A stretch of 25,001 nucleotides of DNA, from contig CALGGS010000187.1 in NCBI GenBank assembly GCA_937915735.1, positions 1-25,001 of the forward strand. The letters are read 5' to 3'. The position numbers were made by a program, and so were the translations under genes. Shown piece after piece: positions 7,255 through 14,759 of this stretch. Every line of letters starts with the position of its first letter. Within the stretch, counting starts at the first letter, position 1. The notes below the pieces were generated by a model. It ran no database searches and was not told the origin of the DNA. It was given only the letters and a program-made list of their open reading frames with translations. Source of the DNA: an uncultured Treponema sp. Lineage in GTDB: Bacteria; Spirochaetota; Spirochaetia; Treponematales; Treponemataceae.

Positions 7255-8493
7255 TTAGTCCTTAAAGCCGCTCCATTTTCTTAATTTCGCAACATTTTCG
7301 ATTAAAGCGTCGATTTCTTCTTCAGTGTTGTAAAAATACAGACTGGCCCGTGCGGTAGCAGGAACTCCAAGATAAGAGCCAAGGGGCTGTGCGCAATGAT
7401 GACCTGCCCGAATCGCGATATTCTCCTCGCTTAAAAGCGTCGCTATGTCGTGGGGATGAACGCCGTCAACTGTAAATGTGACTATTCCACAGCGTTTTGA
7501 GCCGTCCTTATTTCCGATTATGTTCACATGAGGAATTTTTTTAAGTCCCTCGACAAGACGGCAGGCGAGGTCATTGTCGTGCCTGGTAATTGTTTCTAAG
7601 CCCACTGACTGAATGTAGCGGATTGCCGCCGCCATTCCAACGGCATCTCCCGCACTAACCGTTCCAGCCTCAAATTTATGAGGAACTTCCGCCCAGGTTG
7701 CTCCTGTCTCAGTTACATACTCAATCATCTCGCCGCCCCGGAGGAAGGGAGGCATTTTTTCAAGGAGGTCTATTTTTCCCCAGACAGCACCGATTCCCAT
7801 TGGACCGCAGAGCTTGTGTCCGCTCAAGGCAAAGAAATCGATTCCCAAAGCCTGAACATCCACTTTTATGTGGGGAGTTGACTGAGCGCCGTCAACAACC
7901 ATAACGGCACCGTTTTTGTGGGCAATTTCCGCTATTTTTTTGATTGGGTTCGTCGTTCCAAGAACATTTGAGACATGGGTAAGAGAGACTATTTTTGTTT
8001 TCGGAGTGATTTTTGAAAACTCGCTTTCAGGAATTTCGCCAGTTTCCTTATCGACATACATAAATTTTAAGCTTGCGCCCTTAGTCTGACAGACAAACTG
8101 CCACGGCAAGATATTTGAGTGATGCTCCATTATGGAAATGACAATTTCATCCCCGGCGTTCACATTCGCCATTCCGTAAGTATTTGCGATTAAATTCAAG
8201 CCTTCAGAAGTGTTTCGGGTAAAAATAATTTCCCGGCCAGACAGAGCGTTTATGAATTTTGCGACAGTCTCCCTGGCATCCTCATAAGCCTTTGTCGCCC
8301 GTTCACTCAAGGAATAAAGCCCTCGCAGCGGATTTGCGTTCTGAGTCGCATAAAAGTGAGTCATCGCATTTAAAACGATATATGGTCTCTGGCTTGTTGC
8401 CGCCGTATCAAGATATATAAGACCTGAGTTGTCAACAGAATTTTTTTCATCAATAGCCTTAAAAAGCGGAAAATCGTTTCTGAACTTATTCAT
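7255..8493 (-). CDS. sufS: Cysteine desulfurase (SufS type, class II)
   Basis: This PLP-dependent enzyme takes sulfur from cysteine, normally for Fe-S cluster assembly. The N-terminus has LDTAATSQRP, the PLP lysine is K227 in LSGHKLCGPMG, and the catalytic cysteine is C367 in RAGHHCAQPLG. The RAGHHCAQP form and total length (412 aa) place it in the SufS/CsdA group and not NifS/IscS. No sufB, sufC, sufD, sufE or sufU gene is adjacent, so its sulfur acceptor is not visible here; selenocysteine lyase activity is an alternative. TATAAT lies 7 nt before the ATG and there is no Shine-Dalgarno site. A structured RNA with a terminator ends 85 nt upstream and might also act as its leader. Confidence 0.92.
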   Translation of the reverse strand: MNKFRNDFPLFKAIDEKNSVDNSGLIYLDTAATSQRPYIVLNAMTHFYATQNANPLRGLYSLSERATKAYEDARETVAKFINALSGREIIFTRNTSEGLNLIANTYGMANVNAGDEIVISIMEHHSNILPWQFVCQTKGASLKFMYVDKETGEIPESEFSKITPKTKIVSLTHVSNVLGTTNPIKKIAEIAHKNGAVMVVDGAQSTPHIKVDVQALGIDFFALSGHKLCGPMGIGAVWGKIDLLEKMPPFLRGGEMIEYVTETGATWAEVPHKFEAGTVSAGDAVGMAAAIRYIQSVGLETITRHDNDLACRLVEGLKKIPHVNIIGNKDGSKRCGIVTFTVDGVHPHDIATLLSEENIAIRAGHHCAQPLGSYLGVPATARASLYFYNTEEEIDALIENVAKLRKWSGFKD

Positions 8494-8500
8494 AGCAAAG

Positions 8501-8529
8501 ATTATAGAGATTTTTTACTTTATTGAGAA
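8501..8529 (-). promoter_or_regulatory. Promoter of sufS (leaderless candidate)
   Basis: TTCTCA (8524-8529), 17-nt spacer, perfect TATAAT (8501-8506), then 7 nt to the ATG at 8493. No Shine-Dalgarno site is present. Confidence 0.55.
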
Positions 8530-8576
8530 GTAGTTTTACCTACTATTTTTATAGGAATATATCCGTTTTAAGCCAG

Positions 8577-8623
8577 TAAAAAAAAACAAGGGCTTCCCAA
8601 AGTAACACTTTAAGAAGCCCTTG
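8577..8623 (-). terminator. Terminator of the small RNA candidate
   Basis: CAAGGGCTTC (read on the minus strand) pairs perfectly with GAAGCCCTTG over 10 bp (8587-8596 with 8614-8623). Inside it are a 2x2 internal loop and a further AAAGT/ACTTT stem. Nine T follow on the minus strand. Confidence 0.9.
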
Positions 8624-8673
8624 CCGCCTAGCAAGCTAGGCATCGGAGAGAGTTTATCAGCTTTTTACAAGCT
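8577..8673 (-). ncRNA. Small structured RNA candidate with own promoter and terminator
   Basis: The predicted transcript is about 95 nt. From the 5' end it has a small hairpin (AGCTT, loop GTAAA, AAGCT), then an open pyrimidine stretch AACTCTCTCCGA, then a 6-bp hairpin (GCCTAG, loop CTTG, CTAGGC), and finally a long terminator hairpin. It is preceded by a near-consensus promoter whose expected +1 (A at 8673) falls exactly at the first hairpin. No reading frame with a ribosome site is present. I match it to no known RNA family; it lacks the SRP, RNase P and tmRNA core motifs. The CTCTCTCC stretch is complementary to GGAG-type ribosome binding sites, so it may be a trans-acting regulator. A leader or attenuator role for sufS, 85 nt downstream, cannot be excluded. 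Confidence 0.6.
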
Positions 8674-8679
8674 GAGATT

Positions 8680-8708
8680 AATATAATTCATTAGAAACAA
8701 AATGTCAA
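8680..8708 (-). promoter_or_regulatory. Promoter of the small RNA candidate
   Basis: Perfect TTGACA (8703-8708), exactly 17 nt, TATATT (8680-8685). It is the strongest -35 match in the non-coding part of this gap. No open reading frame follows, which supports a non-coding transcript. Confidence 0.75.
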
Positions 8709-8713
8709 TTATT

Positions 8714-8743
8714 TTTGGAGAAAAAATCTCCATTTTCTCCAAA
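8714..8743. repeat. 11-bp inverted repeat upstream of the small RNA promoter
   Basis: TTTGGAGAAAA (8714-8724) and TTTTCTCCAAA (8733-8743) are perfect inverted arms around an 8-nt loop that itself contains TCTCC. It lies 5 nt beyond the small RNA's -35 box and about 95 nt past the murJ stop. It could be an operator or a weak end-of-transcript hairpin for murJ; no T-run follows on the minus strand. Confidence 0.55.
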
Positions 8744-8836
8744 TTCTAACAAAAATTTATTATTTATGGCCTTATACTGAAACTATGAGTCAAGAGCGTG
8801 AGTGGCAATCTGCATAGCCGCAAATTCTTGAAGGAT

Positions 8837-10489
8837 TTATCTTTTTCGGATTTTATTCACGATTACATGAACGATTTCGTCTTTTGTAAGCACAAGAAGG
8901 GCAATTCCGACAGTTCCGTAGCAAAGAGCCGTGATTGCAAAAGGAAGGCCAAAGCCAATCAAACGCCCCCTTCCCTCAAAAAAAGGTGTGACTGAATTCT
9001 TAACGAAATATGAGGGAACGCAGGCGATTAAAGAAAGAATTATGAGCTTCAGCGCATAAAAGACAGTTCCGAAAGTGACGGATTTTACATTTAAGTTCTG
9101 ATTTTTTCGCAAGAACAAGAATAAAAAGACCGTATTAGCAAAACTTGCCACAGAAAGGGCGAGCGCAATTCCGCTTCCCGTTCCGTCATTGTGAAAAAGA
9201 AGCGCAAGAAAGGCGAGAATTATATTCACCGCAAAGCCTAAAATACCGGCCAAGGTCGGCGATTTTGTGTTTCCCTGAGCGTAGAAAGCAGGCGAAATGA
9301 TTCTGTTTAAGGCGATGAAAAAAAGACCCGCAATGTGCATTCTAAAGGCGACCAGAGTCAGGTGAACGGATTCATCACTAAATTTTTTTGATTTATAGAC
9401 TAGAGAAATAATTTCTTCGCCGCACAAAAGGCTTAAAAAAGTGATTGGAATTGAAATCAAGGCCATAATTTTTGAAGCCTGAATGAGCATTTGGTTAAAA
9501 TCAGTCCAAAGCCCTTTTTTTGCAAGTCCGCTCAAATCAGGTAAAATTACGGTTCCGATTGAGACCGCAAAAATTCCCAAAATCAGCTCCTGCAATCTTA
9601 AAGAATACTGAAGAGAAGAGACGATTCCAGTTCCAGCCTTTCCTGCCAGAGCCGTAGAAACGACATCGTTCAGCTGATAAGCCGCCATTCCGATTATTGT
9701 CGGCACAATCAGCTTTATGACGCGACGAGTTCCTTCGTTTGAAAATGCTTTTTTAAGGCTCGTAAAGTGAAAAGTCCAGCCGGTTTTAAGGACAAAGGGA
9801 AGCTGAAAAAGAGCCTGAACCAAGCCACCCGAAATTACTCCGACGGACATTGCCCGGGCCGCCATCTGAGCCTTAAGCTCTGAGTCAGAAATATCACCTG
9901 TAAAAATCGGAGTCAAAACATAAGTCGCAAGAATTACGATTGAGTTAAAAAGAACTGGCGTAAAGCCCGAAGGAGAAAAAATCTTCACACCGTTTAGAAC
10001 GCCCTGAAAAAAAGCCGCAATAGAAATCACAATCAGATATGGAAACATAATTCGTGTGAGAATCGAAGTTTCCGCAATCAAATGCGTATCAGAATTATCT
10101 AAAAAAATTCGTACGATAAGAGGCGTAAGAAAAATTCCAAGTACAACAACGCAAGTCGTCAAAAAAGTCACGAGTGTTAAGGTTGCGCTCAAAAATTCAC
10201 GGACAGTTTCCTTTCCTGAGCTGTCATTCTGAGATGCAGGCGAAGGAGCTCTTTCCTCCAGATACCCCTTAAAAGTCGGAATGAAAGCGACCGAAATTGC
10301 GTTTTCCGCAAAAAGCCGGCGAAGAAGATTCGGAATCATAAAGGCAATTCCAAAAGCGTCGGCATATTTTGAAGTTCCTAGAAAAGCAGCCTTTGTCATT
10401 TCCCGCACAAGACCTAAAATGCGTGAGCAAAGGGTGAAAAATGAAAGCGAAAGGCCGGCGGAAAGAAGGGATTTTGATTTTGAACTCAT
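8837..10489 (-). CDS. murJ: Lipid II flippase MurJ (MviN family)
   Basis: This integral inner-membrane protein of the MATE/MOP superfamily moves lipid II outward for peptidoglycan synthesis. Its 550-residue length and about 14 hydrophobic segments fit the family. The N-terminal signature is intact: SRILGLVREMTKAAFLGTS, followed by AFGIAFMIPNLLRRLFAE with the conserved arginines, and AISVAFIPTF. A hydrophilic loop near residues 85-105 is normal for the family. The start codon overlaps the stop of the upstream protease gene (ATGA), so translation is probably coupled. No terminator with a T-run is visible after the gene; an inverted repeat follows at 8714-8743. Confidence 0.95.
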   Translation of the reverse strand: MSSKSKSLLSAGLSLSFFTLCSRILGLVREMTKAAFLGTSKYADAFGIAFMIPNLLRRLFAENAISVAFIPTFKGYLEERAPSPASQNDSSGKETVREFLSATLTLVTFLTTCVVVLGIFLTPLIVRIFLDNSDTHLIAETSILTRIMFPYLIVISIAAFFQGVLNGVKIFSPSGFTPVLFNSIVILATYVLTPIFTGDISDSELKAQMAARAMSVGVISGGLVQALFQLPFVLKTGWTFHFTSLKKAFSNEGTRRVIKLIVPTIIGMAAYQLNDVVSTALAGKAGTGIVSSLQYSLRLQELILGIFAVSIGTVILPDLSGLAKKGLWTDFNQMLIQASKIMALISIPITFLSLLCGEEIISLVYKSKKFSDESVHLTLVAFRMHIAGLFFIALNRIISPAFYAQGNTKSPTLAGILGFAVNIILAFLALLFHNDGTGSGIALALSVASFANTVFLFLFLRKNQNLNVKSVTFGTVFYALKLIILSLIACVPSYFVKNSVTPFFEGRGRLIGFGLPFAITALCYGTVGIALLVLTKDEIVHVIVNKIRKR

Positions 10490-11748
10490 TTTAATGCCTC
10501 GATTCGCTCCAAAAGCGGCGGATGATTGTAGTTAAAAAGGCTGTAAATTTTCGGAACCTGAATCTCGCTTAAATTTTCCTTGTTGAGCTTGATAAGAGCC
10601 GTGCAAAGGCTCTCGCCCGTTCCACAGATTTTCTTTGAAAAAGCATCAGCCTGAAATTCATCCTTTCGGCTAAAAAAATTCATAATCGGAGCAAAAATGC
10701 AGCTCCATTCAGAGAAAACAATGCTCAAAAGGAAAACTCCAGCAAACATCATCTGATATGGAACGACTTCAACATTCGGAAAGCCAAAGCCAGAATACAA
10801 AAGAGGCAGCTTAATCAAACAACTTGCCAAAAAAAGAGAGATAAAGACAAGAGGAATCATAAAAATCATTTTTTTTAAAATATGGTGATGCTTATAATGA
10901 CCAAGTTCGTGTCCCAAAACAGCCTCTATTTCGCTGGGAGTAAGCTGCTCGATTAAAGTGTCATAGAGAACGACTCGCTTAGATTTCCCGAAACCCGTAA
11001 AATAAGCGTTGGAATGTCCTGAACGGCGGGAAGCGTCCATAACAAAAAGCCCGCTCGCCTTAAAACCGCATTTTTTCAGAAGCTCTTCCAGCCGGGTCTT
11101 CAGCTCACCGTCTTCAAGGGGTGTAAATTTGTTAAAAATCGGAGCAATAAAAAGCGGATAGATGATGGAAATTGCAAGCGAAAAAAGAAGGTAAATACAG
11201 CCAAGCAAAATCCACCACCAGTCAGAAGCGTATTTAAAAAGGCCCGTCATCGCCAGAAGGAGAGGAGCCAGAATCACAAGATTGATGACAAAGCCTTTTA
11301 TTTCGTCTCCAAGCCACATCCCAAAGGTCATATTGCTGAAACCGAATTGCTTTTCAATGCCAAATTCTGAATAAAGAGCAAAAGGAAGAGAAAGAATGGC
11401 ACCCGGAATTCCTGCGAGAATCAGAAAAATAAAGGCTGCAAAAAAGGAATTGCTAGTCCAAAGCCAGATTCGCTCAAAAAGAACAGGATAAAATCCTGAA
11501 AAAACAAGGTAAAGCGACAAAAGGACTTCAAGAAGAATGCTCGGAATCCAAAGTTTGAATTTTGCGTCCTCGTAAAGACAGGTTTTGTTAAGAGTCTCAG
11601 AATCAAGGTGGTCTTTTAAAATCTCAGGTATTTGCCGTCCATGCTTTTTTCTGAAAGAAAAATCTGTAAGTTCAAGAATCATCTCAAGGATAAGGCTGAA
11701 AAAAGTGCCGGCTAAAAAAATCAGTACAAAAATATTTCGTGCATCCAT
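10486..11748 (-). CDS. Ste24-like M48 zinc metalloprotease (CAAX-protease family)
   Basis: This membrane metalloprotease has the full architecture of the M48A/Ste24 type. The N-terminal half has several membrane segments and the family motif SEFGIEKQFGFSNMT. The zinc site is H280-E281-L-G-H284, and the third ligand is expected in DEFQADAFS. Bacteria have no prenylated CAAX proteins as standard substrates, so a general role in membrane protein quality control is more likely (inference). The longest frame begins at 11766. I prefer the ATG at 11748 because a TTGAAA-N17-TAAATT promoter overlaps the first codons of the longer version and ends 8 nt before this ATG. It is coupled to murJ by a 4-nt overlap. 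Confidence 0.9.
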   Translation of the reverse strand: MDARNIFVLIFLAGTFFSLILEMILELTDFSFRKKHGRQIPEILKDHLDSETLNKTCLYEDAKFKLWIPSILLEVLLSLYLVFSGFYPVLFERIWLWTSNSFFAAFIFLILAGIPGAILSLPFALYSEFGIEKQFGFSNMTFGMWLGDEIKGFVINLVILAPLLLAMTGLFKYASDWWWILLGCIYLLFSLAISIIYPLFIAPIFNKFTPLEDGELKTRLEELLKKCGFKASGLFVMDASRRSGHSNAYFTGFGKSKRVVLYDTLIEQLTPSEIEAVLGHELGHYKHHHILKKMIFMIPLVFISLFLASCLIKLPLLYSGFGFPNVEVVPYQMMFAGVFLLSIVFSEWSCIFAPIMNFFSRKDEFQADAFSKKICGTGESLCTALIKLNKENLSEIQVPKIYSLFNYNHPPLLERIEALK

Positions 11749-11756
11749 AGCCAGAG

Positions 11757-11785
11757 AATTTAGCATTTTTTAGGATTTATTTCAA
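11757..11785 (-). promoter_or_regulatory. Promoter of the Ste24-like/murJ operon (leaderless candidate)
   Basis: TTGAAA (11780-11785), 17-nt spacer, TAAATT (11757-11762), then 8 nt to the ATG at 11748. There is no Shine-Dalgarno site before either candidate start. Confidence 0.45.
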
Positions 11786-11831
11786 TTTGAAGTTAAAAGA
11801 GAAAAGCAAAGGGTAAAAAGGAACAAGGATT

Positions 11832-13562
11832 TTATTTTCTGTAAATGTCGCGGTTTGCATCCAAACGAAGATGATGCTCACGGAAATCAACATTGTTGCA
11901 CGGACGGCCAAAATAGAAGCCCTGAAATTTGTCAGGCTCGTAATCGATAAGTTTTTCGATGTCACTTTTTTCTTCGATGCCTTCCATACAGACAGTCATC
12001 CCTAGCTCATGGGCCATCTGAGTAATGTGCTTGATGATTTTTCTGTCGCCCTCGTTTCCGCCAGTAGCCTTCTGAACAAAGGTATAGTCAAGTTTTAAGG
12101 TGTTAGCCTTTAAATACTGCAGGTAGCGAAGGTTTGAGTAGCCTGTTCCGAAGTCATCGATGTCAACATTTACGCCGAGATTCGAGAATGACTCGGTTAA
12201 TGACTGAAGCTCCTCGCCATTGTCGATATAGCCGCTTTCAGTAAGCTCCAAAGTGACATTTTTTGGATTTACCTCCGAAACAAGGAGTGCCGTTTCGACA
12301 TCACGCAGGATATCGCTTTTTTTGACCTGAATGTAAGAAAGATTTACGCTTACCCTGAAATCCTTTTGAAGCTGGTTCCATTCAGCGCATTGCATAAATG
12401 CAGTTCTTAAAATCCAGCGGCCAACGGAAACAATCATTCCCGTCCGCTCAAGAATAGGAATAAATTCGTCAGGAGTTAAGATTCCGTAGCCAGGACATGT
12501 CCAGCGGATAAGAGCCTCGCAGCCAATTACATTCAGTACAGTTTTGTTAGAGTCAAGATAAAGATTTTTCGCGTCAACTACAGGCTGATAATAAAGCTCA
12601 AAGCCCGCAAAATCATTTCGGATTGAGTCACGGATTTTTTCCTGAAAGTCCAGGGTCTTTAAATGCTGAGTGTAATCAACGGCGTTAAAGGTTGAAAGAT
12701 TGTTTCGCCCGTTCTTTTTTGCCCCCGCAAGCGAGTAGTTTACCTTTCGTAACAGCCCGTCGAGCTGGGAATTGTCGTTCATAAAGGCGACCATGCCGCC
12801 TGAAACAGTAAAAATTATGTCGTAGCCCAGACCGTGCTCGGCTTCTGAAATTTCACGGCGAAGGTTCTCGTACATTTTTTGGGCAACCAGGGCAGACTTC
12901 CCGGTGAGGTTCATGCAGATAAATTCGTCACTTGAAAGCTTATATGCCTTTGCAACCCCAGAGCAGACCTTTCGGCAGCAATCGCCTACCTTTGAGACTA
13001 TTACATCGCCAGTCATGACTCCATACTGCTCGTTGATTGACCCAAGGTTATCGATGTCAATTTTCAGGATAAAGCCCGAAACGCACTGTTTTTTCGTCCA
13101 GACAGAGCCAAAATCGATGCGGAGCTGTGACTCGGTCGCAAGTCCTGTAAGTAGGTCGGTTTTGTCCTCGTCAGTTACGATTGAGACTTCGCCGATTAGA
13201 ATGCGTTTTGCCTCGTTTTCGTTTGGCAGAATTCGGCCCCGGCTGCGAATCCAGACAGGCTTTCCGTTTTTGTTAATCCAGCGGTAATCAAGGTTGTGCT
13301 CAGTTTTTTTGCCGGTTTTGAGCAAATCCAAATCCGCACGGAGAGAAGCTTGATCCTCACCGTAAACGATTTTCATCAAGGCCTGGGTGGCGTTTTCCAT
13401 TTTTTCTTCAGGGAAATTAAAAATATTTCTGGCAGAATTTGAGATAAAAAAAGTATCTTTAGACAGGTCGAATTCAAACAAAAAAGAATCACAGCATTGA
13501 TTCAAGATAGTGAGAATGCCCTCGAGCTGTCGTGTTTCAAGACTTTCTAAACCGTAACTCAT
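11832..13562 (-). CDS. PAS - degenerate GGDEF - EAL protein, probable c-di-GMP phosphodiesterase
   Basis: Three domains are visible. A PAS-like sensor (about 10-125) contains INKNGKPVWIRSRGR. A GGDEF-fold domain (about 130-300) contains KIDIDNLGSINEQYG, but its active loop reads SSDEF (210-214) instead of GGDEF, so it should not make c-di-GMP. An EAL domain (about 310-565) has E349-A-L, LELTESG, DIDDFGTGY, LKLDYTFV, EGIEE and QGFYFGRP, that is, the usual metal-binding and catalytic set. The protein should be soluble, since no membrane segment is seen. The degenerate GGDEF may bind GTP as a regulatory site, as shown for some relatives. AGGGA lies about 5 nt before the ATG. It stands as its own unit between the protease and apbE genes. 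Confidence 0.92.
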   Translation of the reverse strand: MSYGLESLETRQLEGILTILNQCCDSFLFEFDLSKDTFFISNSARNIFNFPEEKMENATQALMKIVYGEDQASLRADLDLLKTGKKTEHNLDYRWINKNGKPVWIRSRGRILPNENEAKRILIGEVSIVTDEDKTDLLTGLATESQLRIDFGSVWTKKQCVSGFILKIDIDNLGSINEQYGVMTGDVIVSKVGDCCRKVCSGVAKAYKLSSDEFICMNLTGKSALVAQKMYENLRREISEAEHGLGYDIIFTVSGGMVAFMNDNSQLDGLLRKVNYSLAGAKKNGRNNLSTFNAVDYTQHLKTLDFQEKIRDSIRNDFAGFELYYQPVVDAKNLYLDSNKTVLNVIGCEALIRWTCPGYGILTPDEFIPILERTGMIVSVGRWILRTAFMQCAEWNQLQKDFRVSVNLSYIQVKKSDILRDVETALLVSEVNPKNVTLELTESGYIDNGEELQSLTESFSNLGVNVDIDDFGTGYSNLRYLQYLKANTLKLDYTFVQKATGGNEGDRKIIKHITQMAHELGMTVCMEGIEEKSDIEKLIDYEPDKFQGFYFGRPCNNVDFREHHLRLDANRDIYRK

Positions 13563-13587
13563 TAAAATCCCTAAAAAACCTGAATTT

Positions 13588-13616
13588 ATTCTAACACAGA
13601 TTTACAAATTTTCACA
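13588..13616 (-). promoter_or_regulatory. Possible promoter of the PAS-GGDEF-EAL gene
   Basis: TAGAAT (13588-13593) with a weak TGTGAA (13611-13616) 17 nt upstream. The transcript would carry a ~19-nt leader holding the AGGGA ribosome site. Confidence 0.35.
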
Positions 13617-13622
13617 TATTTT

Positions 13623-14699
13623 TTATTGTTTTTTTTGAAAAAGTTCTTGATTTCCAATGCTCCAGTCTTGACTTAAAACCGAATAGTTGTACTGAAAATT
13701 ATCTGAAAGATAAATTTTATGGTCATTCTCGATAAATATGACAGAGATTTCTGAAAGCTCACTGTAGCTAGCCTTTAATTCATCTTTAATGGCAGGCAGA
13801 AGCTTTAAGGCTTTTTCTTTTCCGAGAACAAAAAAAGCAGTGGAAAGGGCATCCGCAATCATAGAATTTTCACAAATTACGGTGACAGAATAAAGATTAT
13901 TTTCCGCAGGAAATCCGTTTTTAGGGGAAAGAATATGATGATAGCGTTTTTCGCCTTCCTCAAAGAACCTTTCGTAAACTCCGCTAGTGACAATCGAAGT
14001 CTGGGGAAGGGAAAGCTTAAGAAGAGGCGCTTCATCAGGAAATTCCGGATTCTTGACGCCGACATTCCAAAGCTCTTTTTCGGCTTTCTTGCCATACACA
14101 TAGATATTCCCGCCCAAATCAATGACGGCTTTTTTTATTTTGTGCTTTTTGCAGATTTTAACGACCTCGTCCGCGGCAAAGCCCTTTGCGATTCCGCCAA
14201 GATCAATTTCCATACCCTCTTTTAAGAACCTGACTGACTTTTTTTCTGTATTCAGAACGATATTTTTGTAGTCAACCAGAGGAAGAAGGGCTTCGATTTC
14301 GCTTTGAGTCGCCACATGAGGAGAAGAAGTGTTTATGTGCCAGAGAGAGACAAGAGGCTCGACAGAAATGTCAAAATTTCCGTCCGTGAGCGACGAAATT
14401 TTTTGTGCGGCCAGTAAAACCTTAAATACATCATCACCGACAACAACATCTTCTTTAAAGGCACGGGTATTTATGTTGTAAAGATCCGAGCCTTTTTTCC
14501 CAAGACTGAATTCATCGTGAATCTGAGAAAGACGGGCAAAAATTTCGTCGTAGCGCTCTTCCGTTCCCTTTTCGTAGAGATTTACGATACAAATAGTTCC
14601 AAGCAAGCGCTCAAATCTAGGATTCGGAGAAGAGCATGATAACAAAATGAAAAATAAAGGCGAAAAAATAACAGAAAGCCTTTTTAAGTTTATTTTCAT
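13623..14699 (-). CDS. apbE: ApbE-family FAD:protein FMN transferase, lipoprotein
   Basis: ApbE attaches FMN from FAD covalently to threonine in target proteins such as subunits of the NQR/RNF complexes. The family motifs are present in order: GTICIVNLYE near the start, EIDLGGIAKGFAADEV (FAD/Mg site), VTSGVYERFF, HHILSPKNGFPAE and IADALSTAFFVLG. A lipoprotein signal (FFILLSCSS) points to anchoring on the outer face of the inner membrane. The length is normal. No flavoprotein target gene is in this window. The frame begins with two ATG codons. I prefer the second (14699) because TATATT ends exactly 7 nt before it, whereas the first lies inside that spacing. There is no Shine-Dalgarno site. Confidence 0.93.
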   Translation of the reverse strand: MKINLKRLSVIFSPLFFILLSCSSPNPRFERLLGTICIVNLYEKGTEERYDEIFARLSQIHDEFSLGKKGSDLYNINTRAFKEDVVVGDDVFKVLLAAQKISSLTDGNFDISVEPLVSLWHINTSSPHVATQSEIEALLPLVDYKNIVLNTEKKSVRFLKEGMEIDLGGIAKGFAADEVVKICKKHKIKKAVIDLGGNIYVYGKKAEKELWNVGVKNPEFPDEAPLLKLSLPQTSIVTSGVYERFFEEGEKRYHHILSPKNGFPAENNLYSVTVICENSMIADALSTAFFVLGKEKALKLLPAIKDELKASYSELSEISVIFIENDHKIYLSDNFQYNYSVLSQDWSIGNQELFQKKQ

Positions 14700-14706
14700 C
14701 ATTTAA

Positions 14707-14735
14707 AATATACAAAACAATCTTAAAAAAAGCAA
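14707..14735 (-). promoter_or_regulatory. Promoter of apbE (leaderless candidate)
   Basis: TTGCTT (14730-14735), 17-nt spacer, TATATT (14707-14712), then 7 nt to the second ATG (14699). Confidence 0.5.
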
Positions 14736-14759
14736 GTGAAGAGCCATAAGCTTAAATGT

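Noticed and set aside
8773..8817. Plus-strand TATACT box 6 nt before an ATG opening a 10-codon ORF (MSQEREWQSA)
   Set aside because: It mimics the leaderless pattern, but the -35 window is CAAAAA and the frame closes after 10 codons. It may be a remnant of a lost gene; not enough to annotate.
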